From NCBI GenBank assembly GCA_913057175.1, contig CAJXNP010000004.1, positions 62,001-126,000 of the forward strand: a stretch of 64,000 nt of DNA. The letters are read 5' to 3'. The position numbers and the translations under genes were made by a program. Below are positions 1 to 7,703 of this stretch, one piece after another. Position 1 is the first letter of the stretch; each line of letters begins with the position of its first letter. This DNA comes from an uncultured Cytophagales bacterium (GTDB lineage Bacteria > Bacteroidota > Bacteroidia > Cytophagales > Cyclobacteriaceae). The notes beneath the pieces were generated by a model, which ran no database searches, was not told the DNA's origin, and saw only the letters and a list, made by a program, of their open reading frames with translations.

Positions 1-77
1 TGAATTGTCAATACTAAGAGTAGGTTTGGTAAAATGTTGATAACTAATATAGTTCATGTTTATAATTTTTTTTGTCA

Positions 78-797
78 ATGAGATGTTTACTAACAATTAC
101 TATCTGTTTTTTTGTTTTTGGACAGAACATTCAATTGGAGAATGTTTACGATCTAGAATTTTACTTTTCACCTGAAATTGAAAATTGGTATACCCGGAAT
201 TATCAGAAAAACATTAAATCTCAGATTTGGATACTCTCAGATATATATGATTCCCCAAATTCAGCTTCTATAAAAATTGGTGAGTTAATTACCTATTATG
301 AACCTCAGGAAAATAACTATATCCTTCAATTTCGGAGAGATAGTTTAACCGTAGCAAAAGAAATCAGACACATTGGAGATTGGGGATATGGCATTCATAT
401 GAATGTGATTGATAAAACAAAAGAATTTGCCCGACTGCCAGATGCCTATTTTGACCAAGAGTCGTGGCTAGGAATTAAAAAAGGTGAAAAATCCATTGGA
501 CTAAACGCAGATGTAATTTCTTATGTCAATCAGATTGTTGTTTTACCAAAAATGAAAGCAATGGATTTGAATAGTAAAACAATTGTTGAAATCAATCGTG
601 GAAGGTATTTTGTCGAAAAACGTCAAACCGGAGAGTTCATCATTCGAGAAGAAATACCGTCAGATATGCCATGTGGATTAGAAGAAATTGAAAAGATTGA
701 TTTACAAACTCTTCCTCGATATAAGATCAAATTGGATGATTTACTGGGCTCTGATGGTGACATTAGAATTGATGTTGCATACAAAAAAGGGTGCTAA
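78..797 (+). CDS. secreted protein of unknown function
   Basis: I do not recognise this 239-residue protein. It opens with a short hydrophobic stretch (residues 1-16, MRCLLTITICFFVFGQ) that looks like a signal peptide with cleavage near the Gln, so it is probably exported to the periplasm or cell surface. The rest is soluble and mixed, with two Cys near the C-terminal part (one at the very end). The ATG at 78 is preferred; an in-frame TTG two codons upstream is the only alternative and would add little. No neighbour explains its job: the next gene, a zinc lipoprotein, begins about 95 bases downstream on the same strand, so the two could be cotranscribed. Confidence 0.6.
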   Translation: MRCLLTITICFFVFGQNIQLENVYDLEFYFSPEIENWYTRNYQKNIKSQIWILSDIYDSPNSASIKIGELITYYEPQENNYILQFRRDSLTVAKEIRHIGDWGYGIHMNVIDKTKEFARLPDAYFDQESWLGIKKGEKSIGLNADVISYVNQIVVLPKMKAMDLNSKTIVEINRGRYFVEKRQTGEFIIREEIPSDMPCGLEEIEKIDLQTLPRYKIKLDDLLGSDGDIRIDVAYKKGC

Positions 798-891
798 TTG
801 GATAGCCAATTCAATCAAAATCCCTTATTCCCATTTTCATAACATCATTAAATACCATAGATTTGCGCGTCAAAAACGAACGATACTACAA

Positions 892-2571
892 ATGAATAAG
901 CTATTAATTATTGGGTGTGCGATTTTAGTGCTTTCCTGCACACCATCCACGAAAGAACAAAGCCACCAACCTGATGAATCCAATTCCAAAATCCAGGAAT
1001 ACCTTTCGCAATACAAACCCTATCCGATGGACTTTGACGCCAGTGGTTACGATGAAACGGATAAACTGATCCTTCAGAAACTTGTAGAAGCATCTATGTA
1101 CATTGATACCATTTACTGGTTGCAGACTTCTAAATATGGCATGCACCTGAGAGACAGCCTGGAGCAAGTAAAAGACAATCCGGAGGTTGCGGATTTATTA
1201 ACGCTCGTCAAGCGAAATGGAGGACCGTTTGAACTGCTCAACCACTATGAAACTTTTATTGGCAACAAGGAATACTATGCGGGAGAGGAATTGTACCCAC
1301 GGGGCATGACCGCTGAGCAGTTTGATGCATATGTTGAGCAATTGCCGGAGGATGAGAAAGCTGAGTTCATGTATCCATACACGGTTATTCGTGAAGATGG
1401 TAATGGTGGATATAAAGCTGTCCGCTATCATGAAGAATATGCCGAATACATTAAACCAATCGTGAAGTTGCTGAAGGAAGTAGCCGATCTGACTGATAAT
1501 GAGTCCTTTGCCAAATACCTTCGGTTAAAAGCCGAGGCGTTGACCACTGACAATTACTACGACGCGGATGTTGCCTGGATTGATATGGAAGACAGCAAGT
1601 TTGACATCGTTTTTGGTCCATACGAAACCTATTCGGATGGTATTAAAGGAGTGAAAGCCAAATATGAAAGCTATATCGAGATCATCGATCAGGAAGCATC
1701 AAAGGATCTGGAAAAATATACAGCTTACCTGCCTGAAATGGAAAATAACCTTCCGATTCCGGATGAGTACAAATCAGATGCTTCCGGACTGACGGCAAAG
1801 TTTGTGGTGGTGAATGATATCATCCGGAAAGGTGAAGGCGCTATCGGCTACCAGGCAGTAGCTACCAATCTACCAAACGATCCTGCTGTCCATGCATCAA
1901 AAGGAACGAAAAAGACCTTCTGGAAAAACATGTTTATTGCCAGGTTTAATGGGATCATCGTTCCGGTCAGCGAGGTGTTGATTGAAGAAGAGCAGCTTCC
2001 TTATTTATCTGATGAAGGGTTTTTCCAGTTTGTGCTGATGCATGAGATCTGCCATGCGATCGGGCCGAGAACGGTTAAGACCGGTCCCAATAAAGGAATG
2101 GCAGCCAATGCTTCTATCGGACCAAATTACAACCCATTGGAAGAAGCCAAAGCAGATATCGTTGGCTTGTATTCCCTGGACTACCTGATGGATAAAGGTG
2201 TTGTCGACAGCACGCGTAGAAAGGAATTTTATGTGTCTTACCTGGGAAGCATGTTCCGTTCCATTCGCTTTGGGCTGAATGAAGCCCACGGGAAGGCAGC
2301 AGCTATATCGCTGAGTTATCTTTTAGAGAACGGAGGAATTCTATACAATTCAGAAACGGGAAAATGGTCGATCGATTTTGAAAATTTCGATGAGGGAATT
2401 AAAAATCTCTCGGCCGAAATGCTGATTCTGGAGGGTGACGGTGATGCTGCAAAAGTCCAGGAATTTTTTAACAAATGGACGGAAGAGACTCCTGCCTTGG
2501 CTGATGCGATGGAAAAAACTTCTGATCTTCCTATAGATGTTTTGCCGATCCGGTCGATCAAATGGGAGTGA
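892..2571 (+). CDS. M49-like (dipeptidyl-peptidase III family) zinc lipoprotein
   Basis: A 559-residue protein with a lipoprotein signal (residues 1-16, ending LSC), so it is probably anchored in a membrane facing the periplasm or outside. The sequence shows HEICH at about 384-388 followed by EEAKAD at about 417-422. This spacing and the pair of motifs match the zinc site of dipeptidyl-peptidase III (family M49), where the classic enzyme has HELLGH with one extra residue and EECRAE. The shortened HExxH form is found in a widespread bacterial M49-like group whose substrate is not settled. The open frame continues upstream to 688 without a good start, but the ATG at 892 gives a clean lipoprotein signal and is chosen. 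Peptidase activity is inferred. Confidence 0.8.
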   Translation: MNKLLIIGCAILVLSCTPSTKEQSHQPDESNSKIQEYLSQYKPYPMDFDASGYDETDKLILQKLVEASMYIDTIYWLQTSKYGMHLRDSLEQVKDNPEVADLLTLVKRNGGPFELLNHYETFIGNKEYYAGEELYPRGMTAEQFDAYVEQLPEDEKAEFMYPYTVIREDGNGGYKAVRYHEEYAEYIKPIVKLLKEVADLTDNESFAKYLRLKAEALTTDNYYDADVAWIDMEDSKFDIVFGPYETYSDGIKGVKAKYESYIEIIDQEASKDLEKYTAYLPEMENNLPIPDEYKSDASGLTAKFVVVNDIIRKGEGAIGYQAVATNLPNDPAVHASKGTKKTFWKNMFIARFNGIIVPVSEVLIEEEQLPYLSDEGFFQFVLMHEICHAIGPRTVKTGPNKGMAANASIGPNYNPLEEAKADIVGLYSLDYLMDKGVVDSTRRKEFYVSYLGSMFRSIRFGLNEAHGKAAAISLSYLLENGGILYNSETGKWSIDFENFDEGIKNLSAEMLILEGDGDAAKVQEFFNKWTEETPALADAMEKTSDLPIDVLPIRSIKWE

Positions 2572-2588
2572 GATACCATTCCGTTTTA

Positions 2589-2612
2589 GCAGGGTTTGCG
2601 GAGCGACCCTGC
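2589..2612. terminator. hairpin terminator after the M49-like gene
   Basis: Inverted repeat GCAGGGT ... ACCCTGC with a 10-base loop just after the stop of the zinc lipoprotein gene. The same stem sequence recurs in the terminator at 10445-10477, so this may be a repeated terminator type in this genome. It lies between two converging genes. Confidence 0.55.
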
Positions 2613-2642
2613 GAAATATGATCCACAAAAATCAGGATAATT

Positions 2643-2667
2643 GCGGGGTCTCTTGCGAAGGCCCCGC
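2643..2667. terminator. hairpin terminator between converging genes
   Basis: GC-rich inverted repeat GCGGGGTC ... GGCCCCGC with one mismatch, lying 24 bases before the end of the minus-strand phosphatase gene. Together with the hairpin at 2589 it fills the space between two converging genes. Confidence 0.5.
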
Positions 2668-2690
2668 TTAGACAATTTCCCCCAAATAGC

Positions 2691-3494
2691 CTAAAATCTT
2701 GCTGTCAAGGTAAGTCCACCGGGGAATGGTGACACCTGCCAGGACATGCTTTTATCTTTTGGTTTTCGGTATTTATTGCTTTCCAGTCTTTCCATTGCCG
2801 TATTCGCACAAAAGTAGGCCAGTCCACTGCCAAAGGCGATATCGGTAAACCAATGCTTGTCTTTATACATTCGGCTGATGGCAGTTATTGCTGCCCCGCT
2901 ATAGAAGATAACTTTTAGAACCGGGCTTTTTACCCTGCTGGCTAGGACCATGCTCGTGGAAAAGGCCACCGTCATGTGTCCGGAAGGGAAGGAATGATAG
3001 GCTCCCTCATTGGAAAATGGTTCGAAACTAAAGGGCCCTTCTTCGGTATCAGGCCTGGCACGCCCGACTGCTGTTTTCATGAAAGTCTGGATTGCAGCGC
3101 TTGATAAGAATGACAGGCCAAGCATAAGACCTGTGTCTTTAGCCCATTCGTCTTTTATGACAAATCCTACCAGGTAAAAACCACCGGCTGCTATAAATGC
3201 GCTATACGGTTTGCCAAGGTGGTAGCCAACACGTTCCATTTCATCCAGGAATTTAGAATCTTGTTTTACCCAAAAGTCTCGGATGGGTTCATCAGCCAGC
3301 GAAAGCAGCGCCGTTCCTGCCACAACCCCACCGAAAGTCAGCCAGTCTTTTCCATCCCATCGCACAGGTGAACTGAATGTATAAAGAAGACCGTCCGCAA
3401 ATCGAACGACATCATTGCGTCTAACCAGGCTAGAATCTGATTGTGCATAACAAAAGGCGGGCACGCAGACAATCAAGAATAAAAAATTCCTCAT
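2691..3494 (-). CDS. PAP2 family phosphatase
   Basis: A 267-residue exported protein with an N-terminal signal peptide (ending near CYAQ, residue 18). All three phosphatase signature motifs of the PAP2/acid phosphatase superfamily are present: K140-x6-RP148, PSGH at 170-173 and SR-x5-H-x3-D at 207-218. These residues form the phosphohistidine active site. Members act on phosphatidic acid, undecaprenyl pyrophosphate or related lipid phosphates; the substrate here cannot be told. Hydrophobic segments around 50-66, 100-135 and 185-230 fit a membrane-embedded enzyme facing the periplasm. It is transcribed alone and converges with the preceding zinc lipoprotein gene. Confidence 0.9.
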   Translation of the reverse strand: MRNFLFLIVCVPAFCYAQSDSSLVRRNDVVRFADGLLYTFSSPVRWDGKDWLTFGGVVAGTALLSLADEPIRDFWVKQDSKFLDEMERVGYHLGKPYSAFIAAGGFYLVGFVIKDEWAKDTGLMLGLSFLSSAAIQTFMKTAVGRARPDTEEGPFSFEPFSNEGAYHSFPSGHMTVAFSTSMVLASRVKSPVLKVIFYSGAAITAISRMYKDKHWFTDIAFGSGLAYFCANTAMERLESNKYRKPKDKSMSWQVSPFPGGLTLTARF

Positions 3495-3709
3495 TCGACG
3501 AAAATAAGGAAATGTGAGGAATGTGTTACTAAAATGTTATCAATCTTTCAGGCTTTATTTTATTAATTTATATCAGACAATAATAAGATTCGTCTATCTG
3601 CTTCATGATTAGAATACATTAGTAAAATCTGCAAAATATTTAGCCCTTTTTTCAGCGAATGTTTCTTCTCCGGCAGACGAATTTCCCTTGAAATTTCTTA
3701 AATTGATAC

Positions 3710-4087
3710 ATGATCAAAAAAGTAATAATCGGGATTATTGGCCTTTTTATCATCCTGGCTGTCCTGGCGCTGAGGCCTGTTCCAATCATTGCAGAAGACG
3801 AAGCCATAGCTGAAACCGGAATCGTTTCCACCATATTTGAAGGCGGAGAAAATGACGTTATTTTCAAGCTCAGTAATAGTGAGCGCCTGTTTTACATCAA
3901 TCGCGGACTCGAGCAAAATCTTTCCCTGGAAGATCTCCGATATGAATTGATCGGGAAGGAAGTCGTCTTTAAGTATCCCGACTATTGGACACCCCTTGAC
4001 TGGAATAAACGCGTCAGGCATTTGTCGAAAGTCGAAGTGGGTGAGGAGGTTATCTACAGCGAATTACTGCCTTCCAAATCCAAATAA
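3710..4087 (+). CDS. small membrane-anchored protein of unknown function
   Basis: A 125-residue protein with one N-terminal membrane segment (residues 4-22) and a soluble acidic domain that should face the periplasm. No motif is recognised. It stands alone: the phosphatase is divergent upstream and the GntR gene lies 340 bases downstream beyond a repeat element. The protein reads as a genuine gene by composition and a normal ATG start. Confidence 0.55.
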   Translation: MIKKVIIGIIGLFIILAVLALRPVPIIAEDEAIAETGIVSTIFEGGENDVIFKLSNSERLFYINRGLEQNLSLEDLRYELIGKEVVFKYPDYWTPLDWNKRVRHLSKVEVGEEVIYSELLPSKSK

Positions 4088-4107
4088 GTATTTAACCTGG
4101 GTTCGAT

Positions 4108-4282
4108 AAAAAACCTTAATAAAAACACCATTTATTTCCGCCAGCTGGCGGATTAGGGGCGGATCATCTTTAGAAACATGTTTTTATTAAGGTTTTTGTT
4201 GGATGTTTTTTACTTGAAATGAATTTTTTTGTGGACCCACCTCTGTATCTCCTCCCAGGTGGAGAATTAAGGACATTTCAAG
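4108..4282. repeat. two-hairpin intergenic repeat, copy 1
   Basis: First unit: a 19-base perfect inverted repeat (4109-4127 against 4179-4197, AAAAACCTTAATAAAAACA and its complement) enclosing a smaller hairpin CCGCCAGCTGGCGG. Second unit: CTTGAAATG at 4213-4221 against CATTTCAAG at 4274-4282, enclosing CCCACCTCT ... CTCCTCCCAGG. Elements with the same plan but different arm sequences occur at 10566-10746 (both units) and 27272-27370 (first unit only). It fills most of the gap before the GntR gene. Confidence 0.65.
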
Positions 4283-4366
4283 CAAAAAACTAATTTTCTT
4301 TTATCGAATTGAGGTTTTTAAATACTTTTCCTGAAATAAATTCATGAAATAAATTCCCACTAATCT

Positions 4367-4406
4367 TTGTGAATTGAACATTTGTTGTATATTTGTACTA
4401 TACAAC
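4367..4406 (+). promoter_or_regulatory. promoter and probable GntR operator
   Basis: A Bacteroidota-type promoter is visible: TTG at 4367-4369, an 18-base spacer and TATATTTG (consensus TAnnTTTG) at 4388-4395. Overlapping the -7 box is a near-ideal operator, GTTGTATA (4384-4391), 7 bases, TATACAAC (4399-4406). The site sits 24 bases before the GntR start codon, so autorepression by the encoded regulator is the natural reading. The promoter match and the palindrome are seen; the regulator that binds it is inferred. Confidence 0.7.
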
Positions 4407-4429
4407 TATTACAATAATAAAATAGTTCA

Positions 4430-4798
4430 ATGATAAATTTCATTTTAGATCCAAAAGCAGGAGTGCCATTTTACCGGCAGATCATCGACCAGATCAAGTT
4501 TGGCATTGCGTCCGGAAAATTAAAAGTAGGCGAGCAGTTGCCGACTGTGCGGGCATTGGCGGTGGAATTGGAAGTAAACCTCAACACGATCGCAAAGGCT
4601 TACAGGGAGCTGGAAATTCAAAATATCCTGGAGACTCAGCAAGGCACAGGGACTTTTATCAACCAGTATGAAATTCATCTTTCCGAAGAAGAAAAAGAAA
4701 ATAAACTGAAAGACATATGCCATGAATTTACCACGATTGCTCACAGCTATGGATTTACAGTAGCTGACCTTATCTCTCACCTTAAAAAACAAAATTAA
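4430..4798 (+). CDS. GntR family transcriptional regulator (YtrA type)
   Basis: A 122-residue regulator. Residues about 8-76 form the winged helix of the GntR family, with the typical PFYRQIIDQIKFGIASGKL start and the LPTVRALA ... NTIAKAYRELE recognition region and a GTGTFI wing. The short C-terminal tail without a large effector domain places it in the YtrA subgroup, which usually controls an adjacent membrane or transport gene. The downstream SPFH gene starts two bases after its stop, so the two are cotranscribed and the regulator probably controls both through the operator at 4384-4406. Confidence 0.92.
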   Translation: MINFILDPKAGVPFYRQIIDQIKFGIASGKLKVGEQLPTVRALAVELEVNLNTIAKAYRELEIQNILETQQGTGTFINQYEIHLSEEEKENKLKDICHEFTTIAHSYGFTVADLISHLKKQN

Positions 4799-4799
4799 T

Positions 4800-5738
4800 A
4801 TGAAAAGTCATGCCGTTACCAAGGGGCTGTTCAACGCCATTTCATTTACCGTTTTACTTGTGCTTTTAGGCGCGTCAATTGCTTTATTCAGTTTTGATTT
4901 GATTGGCGGGCCGCTTTTTGTCGCGCTCCTTTTGATCTCCATACTGATTTCTTCTTCCATTCATATCGCCGATCAATGGGAAAAAGCAGTGGTCTTACGG
5001 ATGGGTAGCTATCGCGGATTGAGAGGTCCGGGCCTGTTTTTTATCGTTCCCATCTTGGACAGGATCGACAAATACATTGATCAGCGCATCCGGGTGACGG
5101 ACTTTGTGGCAGAGCGGACGTTGACGAAAGACACCGTTCCCGTGAATGTCGATGCGGTCGTGTATTGGATGGTTTGGGATGTGGCGAAAGCCGCCCTCGA
5201 AGTGCAGGATTATGAGACAGCCATTTCATTTATTGCCCAAACGGGGTTGAGGGATATCATTGGCAAGCATGAGTTGTCCGACCTTCTGCAGGACAGGGAT
5301 AAATTGGCAGACGATTTACAAAAGGTGCTTGACAGCAACACGAATCCCTGGGGAATTACCTGCCAGACCGTGGGAATAAAAGACATTGTGATCCCACAGG
5401 CTTTGGCCGATGCGATGAGTAAGCAAGCACAGGCGGAAAGGGAACGACGGGCAAGGGTGATTTTAGGAACAGCGGAAACGGAAATAGCGGAAAAGTTTGC
5501 CAAAGCCAGCGAGCAGTATCGCGACAATCCCGTGGCGCTCCACCTTCGCGGCATGAACATGCTTTTCGAAGGCCTGAAAGAAAAAGGCTCGATGGTTATT
5601 GTCCCAAGTTCTGCGCTGGACTCCATGAACCTCGGCGCGATGGGCGGTTTGGTTTCCCTGTCAAAAACGAATGAGCCAAATGCAATGCACGATAAAAAGC
5701 AGGGTGGTGGACGAAAGGAAGAGGATCAAGGTGAATAG
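4800..5738 (+). CDS. SPFH domain (stomatin/slipin) membrane protein
   Basis: A 312-residue protein with an N-terminal hydrophobic hairpin (about residues 10-58) followed by a complete SPFH/band 7 domain (about 60-200): VVLRMGSYRGLRGPGLFFIVP, the DTVPVNVDAVVYW strand and a helical QAQAERERRARV region. This is the slipin branch of the stomatin family, which assembles into large ring-shaped membrane cages and organises membrane microdomains or chaperones membrane proteases. No NfeD partner gene lies beside it, which is unusual for a bacterial slipin. The C-terminus ends in a charged, low-complexity tail. It forms an operon with the upstream GntR regulator. Confidence 0.93.
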   Translation: MKSHAVTKGLFNAISFTVLLVLLGASIALFSFDLIGGPLFVALLLISILISSSIHIADQWEKAVVLRMGSYRGLRGPGLFFIVPILDRIDKYIDQRIRVTDFVAERTLTKDTVPVNVDAVVYWMVWDVAKAALEVQDYETAISFIAQTGLRDIIGKHELSDLLQDRDKLADDLQKVLDSNTNPWGITCQTVGIKDIVIPQALADAMSKQAQAERERRARVILGTAETEIAEKFAKASEQYRDNPVALHLRGMNMLFEGLKEKGSMVIVPSSALDSMNLGAMGGLVSLSKTNEPNAMHDKKQGGGRKEEDQGE

Positions 5739-5943
5739 ATGGCAATGAAGTGTTTTAAAACTTATTTTTAGGAGTAGATTTTTTGAGATTACAAATTAAT
5801 TGGTGGGTGTTTGTGATAACCAGTACAGGAGAAAGGAATTAGTCCTCATCTGGAAACACATATCCTATGAGTTTAAAAATTCCATTGGATACATTAAATT
5901 AGGCCATATTAAAATGGGTATAAACCCTATAGGGTTTAGCCGT

Positions 5944-5955
5944 ACGTTGTAGGGC
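5944..5955 (+). repeat. right half of an attC-like palindromic site
   Basis: ACGTTGTAGGGC matches the right end of the full palindrome at 6605-6764 (CGTTGTGGGGC). No clear left arm is seen upstream, so this looks like a partial or degraded site. The reading frame of the following gene opens immediately after it. Confidence 0.5.
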
Positions 5956-6051
5956 ATTCAAAAGACAATAATTACGAACCCAAAGTCAAAATATAGTGAA
6001 CAACTTTTAAGGACAATTCAAATACAGAATGACCTTGTAAATGACTTCGAG

Positions 6052-6594
6052 TTGTTTGATCCAAAAACTAAAGAAGCCATAATTAATCAAGGAATTTATT
6101 GGAATGAAAGGCTTAACAGCGAACAGTTCACATTAACTCAAATGAAATCCATTGCAAATGACATATTAACATTATGGAATGAGACTATTGGAATTGCTAC
6201 CGAAATGTTTTGGACTGAACTGAAAAAGAACAACATTGATTTTGAACGAAAAGATGAACTAAACTTTGCTTTAAAAAAGGGACGATTCAGACGTGTTGAC
6301 GTTGGAATGAGTGCAAAAAAAGATTGGTCAATTATAAAAGACTTTGACTCTATAAAAGACAGATTTTCACAAGACGAGATTGAAAAGATTTCAAATATCA
6401 TTGACTGTGACGAGAAGACAAGATTTGAAATTTTAAAAAAGTGTTTAAGAAAAAAAGAAATTCCGCAAACCAAATATCTGAAATTTGGAGAGTGTATGGC
6501 TTATATGAGTAATTGTGGGCTATGGGAGAAATATTTTGCCAAAGCCGAAGTAGAGGATTTATACGACCTCTGGAAAAGTTTTAAGAGTAATTAA
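6052..6594 (+). CDS. hypothetical protein in a cassette-like unit, start uncertain
   Basis: I do not recognise this about 180-residue, Lys- and aromatic-rich soluble protein. The coordinates begin at the first conventional start, TTG at 6052. In-frame codons that read like real protein (KTIITNPKSKYSEQ ...) continue upstream to a TAG at 5950-5952, which overlaps the half palindrome at 5944-5955, and there is no ATG or GTG there. Either the gene uses a rare start such as ATT at 5956, or its 5' end was cut when the unit was inserted. Its AT-rich composition differs from the neighbouring SPFH gene and suggests acquisition. The gene is followed 10 bases later by a full palindromic site. Confidence 0.55.
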   Translation: MFDPKTKEAIINQGIYWNERLNSEQFTLTQMKSIANDILTLWNETIGIATEMFWTELKKNNIDFERKDELNFALKKGRFRRVDVGMSAKKDWSIIKDFDSIKDRFSQDEIEKISNIIDCDEKTRFEILKKCLRKKEIPQTKYLKFGECMAYMSNCGLWEKYFAKAEVEDLYDLWKSFKSN

Positions 6595-6604
6595 AAATTA
6601 GAAA

Positions 6605-6764
6605 ACGCCCTACAACACGCTGTATATTTCATGGCTGGGTTGTGGTTTTCGAGGCTTTGGTTCTTCGTAAAAACCCCGTCAATCTTGCAGATTGACTCTG
6701 TGGTAAACCGAAAATCACTACATTTAAGTCAGCCACGAAAACATACAGTAATCGTTGTGGGGCA
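6605..6764. repeat. long nested palindrome, attC-like recombination site candidate
   Basis: Outer arms GCCCTACAAC (6607-6616) and GTTGTGGGGC (6754-6763) pair with one wobble. Inside them CTGTAT/ATACAG (6620-6625, 6743-6748) and GGCTG/CAGCC (6633-6637, 6730-6734) pair, then GTGGTTTTCG (6642-6651) against CGAAAATCAC, and a perfect central hairpin GTCAATCT-TGC-AGATTGAC (6678-6696). The whole 160 bases fold as one nested structure with small bulges. The plan (AAC at the left end, GTT at the right, poorly paired spacers, gene start just after it) resembles integron attC sites, but the cores do not fit RYYYAAC/GTTRRRY exactly and no integrase is in the window. Confidence 0.6.
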
Positions 6765-6777
6765 TAAAACAATTACT

Positions 6778-7398
6778 TTGAAATACATTGCATTCATTTT
6801 TGTTTCAACTTTTTATTCATTGAACTGCTTCTCTCAAATTCAAGAGGCTGATTTTTATGAGAAAGCCTATATATACTTGAATGATTCTATTCTTAAAAAT
6901 GACTTCACTACTGCCTCGAAATTAGCTCAGGCTTGTAATGAGTGCTGTCTAACAGGAATTGCTTTAAAATTCAAACCTGAGCTTCAGGTAGCAAATAAGT
7001 TTATTCAGAATAACCATGGATTTCCATATAATGATTTTGCTATTAAAAAATACGACTTATCTGATGATTGCTTGAGGTCATTGCGTATGGGAGTCAGGGA
7101 TTGCGAGTTGGCAAATCAAGTGCTTGACTCATTGGATAGATTTTGGTTGGATTATAAAATGAAAAGTGACGACGAAATCAGGTTCGCCCTTGAAAATTTA
7201 CTATCTGACACTAAGGACGGTTATCAAGTCTTTTTCTCCGATATTTACCGAAGTACTTTAGCAGCTGAACTTAAGGAATTTTGTCTCCCATTTGATGAAG
7301 GAATGTGGATGGGTGCTTCAACCTTGTTTTTCTTTGTTTTTGACGAAAATGGAGAAATTAAACAAGTATATTCAGGTAGAACGATTTACTATAATTAA
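6778..7398 (+). CDS. exported hypothetical protein in a cassette-like unit
   Basis: A 206-residue protein that I do not recognise. The TTG at 6778 is chosen as start: it gives a proper signal peptide (MKYIAFIFVSTFYSLNCFSQ), and it lies 14 bases after the right end of the palindrome at 6605-6764. Reading further upstream to 6631 would translate the palindrome itself and is rejected. The mature part is rich in Cys and acidic residues (ACNECC, DDCLRSLRMGVRDCEL) and ends with a strand-rich region (TLFFFVFDENGEIKQVYSG) resembling TonB C-terminal-like folds, though that is only a resemblance. The stop is followed 5 bases later by the left half of another palindromic site. Confidence 0.6.
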   Translation: MKYIAFIFVSTFYSLNCFSQIQEADFYEKAYIYLNDSILKNDFTTASKLAQACNECCLTGIALKFKPELQVANKFIQNNHGFPYNDFAIKKYDLSDDCLRSLRMGVRDCELANQVLDSLDRFWLDYKMKSDDEIRFALENLLSDTKDGYQVFFSDIYRSTLAAELKEFCLPFDEGMWMGASTLFFFVFDENGEIKQVYSGRTIYYN

Positions 7399-7403
7399 AA
7401 AAT

Positions 7404-7415
7404 ACGCCCCACAAC
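7404..7415 (+). repeat. left half of an attC-like palindromic site
   Basis: ACGCCCCACAAC right after the second cassette-like gene matches the left end of the palindrome at 6605. No right half (GTTGTGGGGC) follows before the ParDE module, so the array seems truncated here. The remaining 290 bases up to the ParD gene hold no gene that I can support, only the parDE promoter at their end. Confidence 0.5.
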
Positions 7416-7660
7416 ATTTTGAAAAAAACATGCCTGTTTTCCAGCGCTTTTTAGTTCTAGAAGTCCACTGCAACTTGACCGTTATATTTGCTCATCGTCT
7501 CGGGGATGCAGTTAAGACGATCAAAGCCAAATCAAAACTTATCGCCGGATTGCAGAATCGAAGTTTTGTCCAGACTTCCGTCAATGTAAATACGTGCTCT
7601 TTCTCAGAGTTATCCGCAGGAAACTGAGGGAGGGTAGTTTGGCCATAATATTGGCTTAAA

Positions 7661-7691
7661 TTGACATAGTTACCAAAATTTGGTACTTTTG
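7661..7691 (+). promoter_or_regulatory. parDE promoter with palindromic operator
   Basis: TTG at 7661-7663, a 20-base spacer and TACTTTTG at 7684-7691 fit the Bacteroidota consensus TTG/TAnnTTTG. The spacer contains TACCAAAATTTGGTA (7671-7685), an odd-length perfect palindrome that overlaps the -7 box. Autorepression of toxin-antitoxin promoters by the antitoxin at such palindromes is well known; binding by this ParD is inferred. The leader before the ATG at 7704 would be very short. Confidence 0.65.
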
Positions 7692-7703
7692 AGAAAAAAG
7701 AAA

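Noticed and set aside
688-891. Upstream extension of the M49-like gene
   Set aside because: This stretch overlaps the end of the preceding gene in another frame and would place 68 residues before a clear lipoprotein signal.
5210-5626. 138-residue minus-strand frame within the SPFH gene
   Set aside because: Shadow of a clearly homologous SPFH domain on the plus strand.
6631-6777. Upstream part of the frame leading into the cassette gene at 6778
   Set aside because: It would translate the palindromic site; the signal peptide begins at 6778.
5944-7415. A true integron with attI and integrase
   Set aside because: No tyrosine recombinase is encoded in the window and the palindrome cores do not match RYYYAAC/GTTRRRY, so only an attC-like architecture is claimed.
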